The notes: generated by a model from the letters alone, not told the origin. DNA of 64,000 nucleotides from Megascapheus bottae (GCA_024803745.1 JANJXV010000037.1:7651501-7715500); one strand, 5' to 3'; positions 48,946-59,785 are shown, numbered from the stretch's first letter. Numbers and translations: made by a program.

Positions 48946-49835
48946 TGTACCACTTCACCCCAGTTAGAATGACAATTATCAAGAAAACTAACAATAACAG
49001 ATGCTGGCAGGGATGTGGCCAAAAGGGAACTCTACTACACAGTTAGTAGTAATGTAAACTTGTATGACCACTCTGGAAAGAAGTATGGAGGTTCCTCAAA
49101 AAACTACACATAGAGCTTCCCTATGACCCAGCATTCCACTCCTGGGAATTTATCCAGTAGAATCAAAGGCCACATAAAGCTTCCAGCAGAACCATGTTCA
49201 TGGCCAGACAAGACATAGAATCAATCTAGATGCCCCTCAATAAATCAATAGACTAAAGAAATGTATTATATACACACAGTGGAATTCTACTCTGCCACCA
49301 GAAAGATACTGTACCATTCCTAAGGAAATGGAAGGACTCGGAAAAATTATATTAAGCGAAGTAAACCAGACTCAAAGAAATTTAGGTTGCATGGTTTCTC
49401 TCATTTGCCATGAGTAGACTGTGCCTTTAAATCTATAAGTAAACACAACTGATTGTAAAAAACAAAAAAAATATACTTGGACATGATAAAGTATACAGGA
49501 CTCTAGACATTTACACAATGAGAAGAAAGGAGTGACTGCTGTCCTTAATGTACTATGCTATCGCTCATCTCTTTTGCCATCCCTTAGTTATCTCATATTG
49601 TTACAATTTTTCATCTTGTTATCTGATATATTTTATATGTGCTTAATTGGTTATTTGAAACTGAATAGGGAAGGGGAGAATCAAGATAAGCGGGGGGAAG
49701 GGGGGGAGGGAAATGGGGACCATGTCATGAGAAAGGGTATCAATGTTTATGAAGTTATGCACCTTCTATCTGGCAAATATAATGTAACTCTTCTATTAAT
49801 CACAATAAAAAATTATTTAATAAAAAAAGAAAGGA
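48946..49835 (+). mobile_element. 3' segment of the second twin-primed L1
   Basis: Plus strand continues TACCACTTCACCCCAGTTAG, ACAGATGCTGGCAGGGATGT (NNRCWQGC), CTATGACCCAGCATTCCACT and on through the 3' UTR (CTTAATGTACTATGCTATCG, the G-rich GGGGGGAGGGAAATGGGGAC) to an A-rich end at 49835. Both segments are decayed by stops. Confidence 0.9.
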
Positions 49836-49905
49836 GGATATTCTTAATATAGGATCATAAAGGCACAGTAGCTACATGTATATGATCACATAAAATGATA
49901 TTTAT

Positions 49906-50119
49906 AAAAATGAACTCACAGGCTGGGAGCATAGCCTAGTGGTAGAGTGCTTTCCAAGCATGCATGAAGCCCTGGGTTCAATTCCTCAGTACCACACACA
50001 CAGAAAAAAAGCCAGAAGTAGTGCTATGGCTCAAGCAGTAGAGCACTATCCTTGAGGAAACCCCAAGGACAGTGCTCAGGCCCTTAGTTCAAGCACCAGA
50101 ACTGGAAAAAAAATGAACT
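49906..50119 (+). mobile_element. IDL-Geo-like SINE with target-site duplications
   Basis: GGCTGGGAGCATAGCCTAGT head, box B GGTTCAATTCC, right half GCCAGAAGTAGTGCTATGGC. AAAAATGAACT flanks it at 49906-49916 and 50109-50119. Confidence 0.92.
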
Positions 50120-50269
50120 TTAACAAATGGAAACCAGAGGTGTTTTTTTCCCCCGTCTTGTTGCTGTTTTTGTTTTCTGTACTTGTAAGTTTATGTTTGG
50201 GGGAGCATATAGGGGTAGCACAGAAATGGTGGGAAAAGTATAAACAAATACAGCAGACACTACAAATAG

Positions 50270-50415
50270 ACACTTGAAAATGAATGATACAACTTGGGAG
50301 TGGGGGAAAAGAAGGAAAAACTGGTAGAAAGTGAGGAAAGGAGTACACTGTTCAAAAAGAAATGTACTCATTACCTGACCTATGTAACTATAACCCCTCT
50401 GTAATCACCTTTACA
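50270..50415 (+). mobile_element. L1 3'-end fragment
   Basis: TTCAAAAAGAAATGTACTCA, ACCTGACCTATGTAACTATA and CACCTTTACAATAAG match the tail at 47275 closely. Confidence 0.75.
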
Positions 50416-50519
50416 ATAAGAAAGTTTTCATGAATAGAGGAAGAGGGGAGAATTCAATCACAATAGTCATATTATGACTACAAATATTATACATATCCTA
50501 TAAAAAGAAAAACTGACAG

Positions 50520-50650
50520 GAGGAGTAAGATTGGGAGGGATGGAAGAGAATGATGAAAAGAGTTATAGTGATCAAGATGCATTGTACTTATAAAATGACA
50601 TGTTGAGTGATAACCTGTTCGTTCAACTAAAGATAATAAAAAATAAAGAT
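50520..50650 (+). mobile_element. Possible L1-type 3' end
   Basis: GATTGGGAGGGATGG followed by AGATGCATTGTACTTATAAA and an A-rich AAAAAATAAAG end resembles an L1 tail, of a different subfamily from its neighbours. Confidence 0.4.
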
Positions 50651-50781
50651 TATTGAAACATATTTGGATTCATTCATATATTTTCTGTGCTACTTTTAGC
50701 ACAGGAAAGGTAAGCAACTACAATAGCCACCATATGGCTTATAAAGCCTAAAATATTTACTATCTCAGATAACAAGTATTA

Positions 50782-50810
50782 TTTCTGTAATAGATCATCT
50801 ATTACAGAAA
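50782..50810. repeat. 29-nt near-perfect palindrome
   Basis: TTTCTGTAATAGAT, a single C, then ATCTATTACAGAAA: 14-nt arms with no mismatch. Confidence 0.97.
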
Positions 50811-50829
50811 ATTTTTCTGATCTCAATTT

Positions 50830-51242
50830 TTGAGGTACTTGACCTTAAAATTAGAGAGTCATGATTGCTAGACATTCTCTATCACTTGGGCCATATCTTC
50901 AAGTTCTTTTTGCTCTAGTCAGTTTTTTGATTGAATCAGCCTGGACTACAACTTTCATCTTTATGCTTCCTGCCACATCTGGGATGACAGGTAAGTATAT
51001 TTTGTAGGATATTTTTCTGTTGAAATGGGGGTGTCATTAACATTTTTGCTTTCCTGGCCTAGAACCGTATCTTCCCCATCACAGCCTCCTATGTTACAGG
51101 GATGGCAAATGGACTCTATTGCTTCCAGCTGTTGCTTGAGATACAGTATTATTATCTTTTTTTCTTGGAATGTCCTCAAACTACAATCTTCCGGACTTAG
51201 CTTCCTAAGGATTGTAAACAAGCACTATTGGTGCCTGGCCCA
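50830..51242 (-). mobile_element. Three-part composite SINE
   Basis: Read on the minus strand: GGCCAGGCACCAATAGTGCT and TTAGGAAGCTAAGTCCGG (7SL-like), then CTTACCTGTCATCCCAGATG...GGCAGGAAGC (second unit), then ATGGCCCAAGTGATAGAGAA (tRNA-like). Boundaries are uncertain. Confidence 0.6.
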
Positions 51243-51244
51243 TT

Positions 51245-52675
51245 CCACCTCTCAGTAGCAAGGTCTAAGTTCTAGGCCAGCTTGGGCAAACTAGGGAGTA
51301 TGAGTTCACCCATACTCCCTTTCCTTCAGAAAACGAAATAACAATAACAGGCATTATAACAAAAATAATCATATATAATCCTGAAATAGGAAGCTTCTGA
51401 CCACTATATGCTAAGTGATACAAGTATAAAAGAGAAACCATCAAGCATTGTATAGGTTGTAAGATTCAAATGGGCTTTCAATCCAAATAGTATCTAAAAC
51501 GATCACTTTTCAGTTATATAACCCAATAAACGCAGCACTTTCTCAAGCAAATTTGGTTTCCTTTGAACTAAAACATTTCAAATTCAGTACATTGATAAAA
51601 TCTGTAATGTTCTCTATAGAAGCAGGACTCTTTCTTCTTCTATCATGCATCCAACAACCCATGAAGACATTAAATATTTCTTTAGATTAGAATGTGACAT
51701 GTAGGAATGGTGATTTGTTTAAAAATTACTTACGTTACAAAATCAACTAATTCATTTAAGGCTTTTGCTATCCTAAAAATTCCAAAAGCATTAAGTAAAA
51801 AATGTGAACAGAAAGAGCAGAATCTAAAGTTACTAATACCACAATAAAGAATTCTACTACTGAGTAATCTATCACAGGTCAATTGCAGTAGAAATTAATA
51901 ATGGAAGACAAGCATCTCAGCATCGCTCTGAAGAGGAAACTGCTTTAAGACCAGCTAGAGAAAAGGTCAACTTGAGAAAGCCTAAACTCCCAAGGAGAGA
52001 TTTAACTAATTAGGGAGAATGGTGATTAAACCTGGAGATGCTAATTTTCTGCTGGGCATGTATTTCTAATCATGTTCTCTAGAAGTTATCAGCAATGGGA
52101 GATACAATTATGTCTCATGTTACTGAATTATACAGTCATCATTTGTCTATGTTTCTTTAGCAAACTAAACAGCACACAGATTTATGGTATTAAATAAAAA
52201 CTACATATTTCTGTGAGAAAATAATTCTTACCATGTTTAGATACAGAACTGTTTGGTGTTTAAACAGATTTTTTATGTATACATTTTGGAGCAAAGAAAT
52301 GTTTCTTTCAATAGCATACTTTACATCTGCAGAAGCCAGATGTTAATCTACAGAAAGATTTAAGTGGTTAGAGATCAATTATGAACAGAGAGAGAACAAA
52401 AATCAGGTTGTGGAAAGCAGTCAAAGGGAGGCTTAGAACAGAATTAATAATGGTGTTTTAGAATTTCAGCTTTTTAGGTGGGTTTTTTGACATTATCACT
52501 TATTCTTACCCATACCAAGAATAGCATACCATGAAGTATTTTCATTCTGGGGATTTCCAGGAGTTTCAAGGGTCATTCAAGGAGTTGATGTACATGAGGT
52601 ACTTAAAACAATATTCAATGAATATTATTATTCTTAAAAAAATAATCATTCATGAGTCAGAAAAGTGATGCAAAA
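51245..52675. other. Intron sequence without a recognised gene
   Basis: A scrap resembling a 7SL-like arm (TCTAGGCCAGCTTGGGCAAA) lies at 51258-51305; otherwise nothing is recognised. Confidence 0.45.
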
Positions 52676-52679
52676 AGGG

Positions 52680-52741
52680 GCAGGGCTGGAGATATGTTAC
52701 CTGCCTAGCAAGTACAAAGCCTTAAGTTCAAACCTCAAATT
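52680..52741 (+). mobile_element. Solitary tRNA-derived SINE unit
   Basis: GGGCTGGAGATATGTTACCT, GCCTAGCAAGTACAAAGCC and AGTTCAAACCTC form an ID/B4-like tRNA-derived unit that leads straight into the G-rich repeat. Confidence 0.7.
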
Positions 52742-52818
52742 GGGGGGGGGGGAGAGGGGGAGAAGGTAGAGGGGGAGAGGGGGAGAGGGGGAGAGGGGGA
52801 GAGGGGGAGAGGGAGAGA
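52742..52818 (+). repeat. G-rich (GGGGGAGA)n minisatellite
   Basis: A G10 run then repeated GGGGGAGA units, purine-only on this strand except one T. Confidence 0.97.
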
Positions 52819-53189
52819 ATTTCAAAGTTTATTCCTATTAAAGATGAAACCCAAGTAACATCTGATAGACAACCTCCCACAGCATCCTTTCTCTTCTTTC
52901 TTGAAGTGTACAGGAAGAGCAGAGCTCATGTCTAAGTGCAGTTTGTTATTTTTTTTAATTCCCTATTGTCCTCTACAGGTGAGTAGAGCTAATGGTAGGG
53001 CACCAGAAGTGATGAGTTCCTTACTGAGTCCTTCAAAATGCTTCTCCTCAATACTTTCCTCTCCATTTTCTGGATGGGAAATTGTAATGACCAGAGCAAC
53101 TATGTGGTGGGAATAGAAGAATGACCCTGATAAGTATGGACTGCCCACTTCTGGATTCTGAGAGGCAAATGCAGTCTTCATTACTCTTC

Positions 53190-53285
53190 TCATGAATTTC
53201 TCTAAACCTCATTTTGCTAAGCTATAAAATGAATTTATAACAACTATTCCTACAACACTAAAGAAAAATAAATGGGTCAAGAGAT
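53190..53285 (+). mobile_element. Possible MIR fragment
   Basis: TCTAAACCTCATTTTGCTAA followed by GCTATAAAATGAATTTATAA resembles the MIR core. Confidence 0.5.
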
Positions 53286-53414
53286 TGATTAATTTGCTCA
53301 ACTTCATGCCAAAGCTGATAGGATATGACTCTTGTGAAGATGAAAGCTTTCAAGAAGCTGCTTTCATAGGCTGCTGTCATTAAGTAGCAATTTTTTTGTG
53401 TGCTCTCAAAATGT

Positions 53415-53748
53415 AGAGCCAGGTAATTCATGCTTGTAGTTCTAGCTATTTGGAAAGCTGAAACTAGAAAAAAAAATCTTAATTTGAGGCCAGCCCAAAC
53501 AATACGAAAGTTGACTGTGGTAAGCTGATTGAAGAAGCATGTGCTTGATAGCTCAGTAGCAATGAGAAACCTGACGGGGGCAAAGCATAGCTCAGGAGCA
53601 CAGCTAGAAAGAAAACCAGACCCCATCCTAACAAGTTACCAACAGAAGTCAGGGGTGAAGATGTGGCTCAGAGGTAGAACACCAACATAGTAATAATGAG
53701 TCCTTTCAATCAAAGCCCAAAACTGCCCAAAACAAAGCAAAATCCTAA
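53415..53748 (+). mobile_element. Three-part composite SINE
   Basis: AGCCAGGTAATTCATGCTTG with TTGAGGCCAGCCCAAAC, a middle part with GCATAGCTCAGGAGCACAGC, then GGGGTGAAGATGTGGCTCAG and a box B-like end before AAAACAAAGCAAAATCC. Confidence 0.6.
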
Positions 53749-53749
53749 A

Positions 53750-54893
53750 GGTGGACATGTGTTCACATTCAGAGGAATCAAGAACTACCTTATTATTTTA
53801 GCTGAGAATTAAGATTAAACACTGCTTCATTACAGTTTAGCCCATTTTGCCTAAATCAATTACTTATATCTTGCTTTCTACTATTAAGTATCACACAAAT
53901 ACTACTCTTGTTTATGATAAGTTGACTGAACTGAGTTCCATGTTTGCATAAAGCACACCAATCCACATTGCCAGATCACTAGGGTAGCTGAGAAAAAGAC
54001 ACAAATTAACTGAGATAATTTCATTAGACTAGTAGCTTCATCACACAATTCTAACATCAACAGAGGCCATGGTCTGACTTTTCCTTCCATACACCTTTGC
54101 CTACTTCATGAGAGAGCTTCTGCAGATGTTAACTAAAGGCCCCTCAACAGTTTAGAGTCCTCCCATCTTTTATTGGCAAGTTGCTAGAACGTATTTTAGC
54201 TAGACTACACTCTTAGAATATCTGAAACCCAGATATTTGTTGAATACTACAGATGAAATCCTTAGCACCAAGATAAGAGGACTGTTCCGGGACTTTCCCC
54301 AGAGGTCTCACAGAGGTTTTATATGTCACCACTTGTAGAACAATCACAAAATTTTATCACCCTGCTGAAACATGCATCTCTGAAATGGGAACACAGATCA
54401 CATCACCAGGTTTAACTCCTTCTATCTACCTTGATACTTCACTGATAATAATGAGATGTGGGTCTCTATGATAATAAGATACTGAACCTAAAGCAATGAT
54501 AAAAGATGCTGCCCAACCTGTGTATACAGTAATGATTATTTATCCCATTAAAATGAGCTTGAGTTTGTGCTTTCTATACTACTTTCCCAAGATATCAATA
54601 ATCAATAAACATTCAGTGTGCCAAACTCCTTTTTAAAGACCCAGGAACCCACACAAAGGTAAAGTTCGCATGTAGTAACATGCAGAACTTCAGTTTAAGA
54701 ACTGAGAGACCAAAACTCCAGCACTAAATATCCACAGAAGCAACATCCACAAACACCAACATGGGAGTAATAAAAATGCCTCTGGTACTTTGTTTCAAAA
54801 ACTGAAGGCTTTAGAACAACAGCAAAAATCCCTCACGAGGGAAGCAACAAATAACTCAGGATCTTTATTCTTGTTCTACTTCCCTGAATTGTT
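53750..54893. other. Intron immediately downstream of the ARHGAP26 exon
   Basis: No repeat or further exon is recognised in this stretch. Confidence 0.5.
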
Positions 54894-54899
54894 ACTTAC

Positions 54900-54978
54900 A
54901 GGTTCCCGGCCATCCATGGCTTCCATCCAGAGCCTGCGGTCCTCTTCCGACAATGCCTGCATGGTGATAACCCCTGGC
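54900..54978 (-). CDS. ARHGAP26: Internal coding exon of ARHGAP26 (GRAF1), end of the PH domain
   Basis: Read on the minus strand, a pyrimidine-rich acceptor ending TTTACAG (54979-54985) precedes a 79-nt exon, followed by a consensus donor GTAAGT (54894-54899). The first G completes a split codon; 26 codons then run open from [10 protein letters not shown] to EAMDGREP and stop exactly at a codon boundary. GRAF1 is a cytosolic and membrane-associated protein with BAR, PH, RhoGAP and SH3 domains that binds curved membranes and stimulates GTP hydrolysis by RhoA and Cdc42. The segment with [13 protein letters not shown] is the C-terminal alpha-helix of its PH domain, just before the linker to the RhoGAP domain. 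From recall, the paralogues ARHGAP10, ARHGAP42 and OPHN1 differ at several of these positions (for example EEERKQW or EANRKLW), so ARHGAP26 is preferred. No stop or frameshift is present. The flanking exons lie outside the window or were not recognised. Confidence 0.88.
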
Positions 54979-55192
54979 CTGTAAAGAAAGGAGACACAAG
55001 ACATGACCCCAGTGCCACATTCAGCCAACTAGCAGAGATGACTCTTAAATAAATACCCATTCAACACAATGAAAGGCTGCTAAAGCCAACAGCACCAAAA
55101 GGGGCACAACATTCAACTTTTCTAAGCCACTTCTGTGAACTCATCTCCCTAGTAGAGGAGATGCATATAAGGGACATGATAAATAATATGAT

Positions 55193-55240
55193 GTCTTTAG
55201 ATGTTTATTCCTTGAAGTCTTTAGATGTTTATTCCTTGAA
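55193..55240. repeat. 24-bp perfect tandem duplication
   Basis: 55193-55216 and 55217-55240 are identical (GTCTTTAGATGTTTATTCCT ...). Confidence 0.98.
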
Positions 55241-56404
55241 ATCTTATGTATTTCTATGTTCCATAATGCTTATTAAACAGTGCCTTACTCACAGGAATAA
55301 AATGAACATTTACTGAAGTGAGTGGAGTTGCGGAACTCAGGATAAATGGAGGGAGAAATATACAAGTTAGTGTTCTCTTCCTAACATCTAGTCCAATGTC
55401 TCTAAACTACTCTTGACAGCTTTATAAAGTTAATCAGCTTTATAATTATAAGTCTATTATGTGTATGTAATTTTTAATGAACACTTACCATGTTAGGGGT
55501 TCAGTGCTTTATGGGCACTAGCTTTTTATGCTCTTGTTGAAATATGCTTGCTATTTCAAGTTGAGCACAAGCACTCCAGAAATCACACACAGTACCAAAC
55601 TGTGTGTATGTTGAGTTCCTATTACAAATGCACTCTGCCTGAGAAAAGACTTCATAAAAATGACCTGAAAGCAGATGTCCTACATTTAGGGTCTGTAGAT
55701 AAACTGCATATTCTCTATTAGTTACTTCCCCCACAAATATTTATGCATTTTTCTGTAGAAACAATTTAAACTGTCTTTTAGGCAATTAAAAAGACTATAG
55801 CCCTGAAAATGTTTTTATAAATAGCTATTTAAACTTCATTTTTGATGTCTGAGAAATCATGAAATAAAGGAAAAGAATGACTAAAGGAGAACTGAAGTCT
55901 AACTGCCATCTGAGTCCATACACCCTGTGACAACCCTAAAGCAGTAACAGACTAGAAACACACAAGTCTATCCCCCAGCACCCAAATCTGCCTATTTTAA
56001 GCCACCTACTGTCTCTGGTTCTGGTTGTTTTCCATAGTTCCAATGAACAGGATAGACCTGTTTATACTTTACATATTTTAAATAACACATCTGTAAGCAT
56101 ATAAGTATGGAGAGCTAGAGAAGTATTGACATTGGGAGGGTGTGTCTGAGAGAGGAAAAAAGAAGAAAAGCAAGAGATGAGAGAGATAAGAGAGACAGGG
56201 GAGAGAAAGAGAGATATGGATGGATGGAGCAGGTAGTTTGAGTAAGTGGATCAGTGTGGTAGGAGAGAAGCACACTGGTTTTTGAGATGGTGGCCATTAT
56301 TTGACAGCCACATTAAATATAGGCACCACAATGCAAAGATGACTCTAAACATGGACAAATTTCCATTCTTTTGAGCCCTTGCTAGGGCTATCCTTCTCAA
56401 AAAT

Positions 56405-56617
56405 GTGCATCCTCAGAACCAAATATCCATTTCTCACCAGCAGCAAATTCAGTATACTACGCTCCCTGGTGTTTACAGACGGTGCTCAGAGCCACAGCTC
56501 TACAGAACTGACTGTAGCTTGGAAGCTCAGTGGATTGATGTTCCCCCTTCCAACTTCCAAAAATACCAAGTGCAAAGTTACTTTGAAACTAATGGCTTTG
56601 AAATAAAACGCCTATGA
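56405..56617 (+). other. Unexplained 70-codon open frame, possible decayed retrocopy
   Basis: The frame starts ATGCATCC and ends EIKRL before TGA at 56615-56617. From about 56441 it reads like ordinary protein (YTTLPGVYRRCSEPQLY, EAQWIDVPPSNFQKYQVQSY) and a TTTCTCACCAG acceptor-like sequence stands just upstream. A second frame of similar length overlaps it, so chance is possible. It lies antisense to ARHGAP26. I do not recognise the protein. Confidence 0.25.
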
Positions 56618-57809
56618 AACTATAGTCTACTGAGAAACTCTCAGATCCCAGGACTTAGATCTTTGAGTGCTGTATAAAGTCTTGTACCGGTACTTCCAAA
56701 TTGGGCAGTCTATTAAAATGGGGATTTCCAGCCCAACCTCACCCTACTGAAGGTAAATTTGTCTAGGACTAGCAACTTGAGTTTTAATCAAATCGAGGAG
56801 ATCTTGTGATGCATCTTATGGCCCATGTCCTGGACTGCCTGTTTTGTCCTCTCTTATTTCCTTTCTGTTCTCACTGAACTGGAGAGCATAAACACTCTCC
56901 TCTATACTGGGATCACTGAGCCAACAGATCTCCAGTTTATTTCCTGCTAGAAAACAATTTGAGCACAAGAGATGCCTAAATACCAAGATCTCAGGGACTT
57001 TGTTACAGCAATTTCATGGCACACAGTATAAGAGTACACACAGCGCCAAGCAAATTCAATGCTGTAAGGTAAGGACACTTGGCCATGGTAACAAGGAAAA
57101 GACAACATGATCTGTTTTCATCAAGAAGATATATAAAAAAATGTAAGTTCTTTACATATGATCTTGTTCCTTTCTACAGGGAGAGTGTAGTGGAGGATAT
57201 AGGTGGAGTAAAGAAAGTGAATGTAACACGTTTCATTTTAATATTGGTTCCCTAAGAGCATACAGTTTTCTCCCAGTCACCTGTATGTATACCTACATGC
57301 CCCTTCTAGGCATCTAGAAAACATTCTTTTGTTTCTCTCCATTACAAATAGAAACACTATTATATAAATTTCTTTAGTTGCTTGTGAAATTCCTAGAGCC
57401 AAAGGGTCAACTTTATTTACTTTGGAATCAAGCAATAACTTTTCATATTTACTTTCCCTGGGCCCCTTATAACCACTACCCCTCAAAACAAACAAAATCC
57501 TTAATGACCCTATAGTTTCCATGTCAGCTCCTGTAAGACAGTACACTTTCAGATCTTCTCTTACATGATATTAATTTACTTCTTGTTTGAATGTGGTTGT
57601 TTTCAGAGAAAAAAAAACAGGGTAGAGAGAAGAGGAAAATGGAAAAGAGAGACATGTGAAATGAAAATGGGAAACAAAACTATGAAGGGGCAATGGGATA
57701 GGTGATGAGAATTCTTTCAAGTTCTACGAAGAACTAGGATCTTATTTCCCAACAGTGAAAGAAAAACAGTAATATCCCAAGATGAAATGAGTTACTATGC
57801 TCATCCCTG

Positions 57810-57897
57810 TGCAAATTTGTTTAGTTGCCATATTTATGCCACAAGGTAAGTATATTCTCATTAGTCTCAAATAGCTGATGAGAATTCTAAGGCCCAG
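57810..57897 (-). mobile_element. MIR, first part, interrupted by a tRNA-derived SINE
   Basis: AGCTGATGAGAATTCTAAGG with CCCAGAGA is the reversed MIR core and breaks off exactly where the SINE begins. Confidence 0.75.
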
Positions 57898-58000
57898 AGA
57901 CTGGATGTGTTGCTCAAGAGATGAAAGCAGTTACCTTTCTTAAAGCCCCAAGTTCAATGCCCATTACAAAACTAAAAAGAAAGAAAAAGAAAACTAGGTT
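57898..58000 (+). mobile_element. tRNA-derived SINE unit inserted in a MIR
   Basis: CTGGATGTGTTGCTCAAGAG, CCCCAAGTTCAATGCCC and an A-rich AAAGAAAGAAAAAGAAAAC tail. Confidence 0.75.
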
Positions 58001-58100
58001 CAGCTTTATTAAGCTACTTGTTCATGAATATAAAGCTAGCAGATTACATAAACTGGATGTGAATTCAAACAATCCATTTCTGAATCTCTCTTAACCCCGA
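58001..58100 (-). mobile_element. MIR, second part
   Basis: AAGCTACTTGTTCATGAATA, AAAGCTAGCAGATTACA and GGATGTGAATTCAAAC continue the same MIR after the insertion. Confidence 0.75.
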
Positions 58101-58529
58101 AGTACAATTTCATGGCCAATGCGAAGGTGACAGAGAGAGCTAGACTTGGTGACTACCCAAGTCTCTGGTTTCAAAATTGATTAGCCACTTTTACAAGTAC
58201 ATCCCCACATGATGAACTCTAGTAAAGGATCAAATGATCTAGAATGATAAAGGAGTCTGTAAAGTTAAAATGCTTCATAAATACTAAGACCAGGCTACCT
58301 AGTAAGTGGCCTATCCAAAACCAATAATCGAGGGACTAAGGCTGATTTCTACAAAGGTTCTCCACATGTATGTTTTGCATGAAAACATTTAAGAAATAGA
58401 AAAACAGGGGGTTTTTTAAAGACTAAATAATACAGAAGACATTACCAGAAAGAGAAAGGGGGGGTACTTGCAGGCTAGGATCCACCAAAACAAAAACTTA
58501 GTATTTGCCAAAAGATAAAGGAGAGAAAG

Positions 58530-58730
58530 GGTGGTAGGGAGTGTTGCCTAGTGGTACAGTGCTCACCTAGCATGCACAAAGCCCTGGGCTCAATTTCTCA
58601 GTACCACATACACAGAAAAGGCCTGAAGTGGCACTGTGCTTCAAGTGGCAGAATGCTAGCCTTGAACAAAAAGTGTCCAAGGACAGTGCCCAGGCCCTGA
58701 ATTCAATCTCCAAGATTGGTGGGGTGGGGG
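58530..58730 (+). mobile_element. IDL-Geo-like SINE
   Basis: GTTGCCTAGTGGTACAGTGC head, GGCTCAATTTCTCAGTACC, right half GCCTGAAGTGGCACTGTGCT and a G-rich tail instead of an A tail. Confidence 0.9.
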
Positions 58731-58764
58731 AAGGGACAGAAAGAAAAGATAAATCAGAGTAAGA

Positions 58765-58990
58765 ATATATCCAGCTACTCGGGAGGCTGAGATCTGAGGA
58801 TCACAGATCAAAGTCAGCCTAAGTAGGAAAGTCTGTGAGACTTCTATCTTCAATTAGTCATCCAAAAAAAGTCCGAAATGGAGTTGTGGCTTAAGTAGTA
58901 GAGTACTATGAGTATAAAAACTCAGGGACAAAGCAGAAGCCCTGAGTTCAAGCCCCAGGAAGAGCTGGCACTAACAAACAAACAAAAACT
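58765..58990 (+). mobile_element. Dimeric SINE, 5'-truncated
   Basis: Starts inside the head at CCAGCTACTCGGGAGGCTGA, then TTCTATCTTCAATTAGTC, GTCCGAAATGGAGTTGTGGC and a (CAAA)n tail. Confidence 0.88.
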
Positions 58991-58991
58991 T

Positions 58992-59582
58992 AAAAGGCAT
59001 TTCTTAAAAGAGAACATCTAAATGGCCAACTGGCACAAGAAACAGGATACAACATGATTTATCATCAGGGAAATGTAATTAGAGTGGTCAGCATTGAAAA
59101 GACCACAACACAGAACAGCTAGGACTCCCATGCATTTTTGGTTAGAAAAGGAATTGACACTATCAAGAAAAATGAATTTAACACTACTTATTAGAATTAA
59201 ATACACACTCACCCCAAAACTTTGACAATGTATCCCTACAGTTGTAACCAAGAGAAATGAGGACTTGTGCCCATTAAAAGCACATGAAAGATGCCCTACT
59301 GTAGATGAATGGATACAGAAAATGTGACATATATATATATGTATATATATACACATATACACAATGGAATTCTGCATAGCCAACAGACAAGATAAACAAT
59401 GTCATTTGCAAGGAAGTGGATGAATCTAGAGCGAATCATGTTGAGTGAGACATGTCAAGACCAAAGGAACAAAAGGTGCATGGTATCCTTAATAGTGGCT
59501 ATTAGACCCAAGCAGTATAAGAGTGAGAACTCAATATTTGTGTACCCAATGCTATGGACATGGTATTAGAATTATAAACACA
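58992..59582 (+). mobile_element. L1 3' end (ORF2 C-terminus and 3' UTR)
   Basis: CATTTCTTAAAAGAGAACAT, GATGAATGGATACAGAAAAT, ACAATGGAATTCTGCATAGC and GGAAGTGGATGAATCTAGAG match the plus-strand L1 segment at 34300-34560 closely, so it is the same subfamily. A (TA)n expansion sits at 59326-59360. It ends at a reversed SINE. Confidence 0.9.
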
Positions 59583-59584
59583 AC

Positions 59585-59785
59585 TTAGAGCCCAGGTTCT
59601 GTTCCTGAGCTTCTGTTTGTTCAAGGCTAATACTCTACCACTTGAGTCACAGCTCCACTTCCAGCTTTGGTTATTAACTGGAGATAAGAGTCTCCTAGAC
59701 TTTCCTACCTGGAGTTGCAATCCTCACATCTCAGCCTCCTGAGTGGCTAGGATTATAGGCATAAGCCACTGCTACTCGGCTTCCT
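59585..59785 (-). mobile_element. Dimeric SINE (7SL-like + Geo-like)
   Basis: Reverse copy abutting the L1: GGTTCTGTTCCTGAGCTTCT, CAGCTCCACTTCCAGCTTTG, AGCCTCCTGAGTGGCTAGGA. Confidence 0.9.

Larger units (their letters stand above)
54991..57800. other. Intron immediately upstream of the ARHGAP26 exon
   Basis: Contents are a 24-bp duplication at 55193, a possible L2/MIR scrap at 55480-55530 and a protein-like plus-strand frame at 56405-56617. No further ARHGAP26 exon is seen. Confidence 0.5.

Noticed and set aside
54790..54984. Plus-strand frame covering the exon
   Set aside because: It is the antisense shadow of the ARHGAP26 exon; splice sites and peptide match lie on the minus strand.
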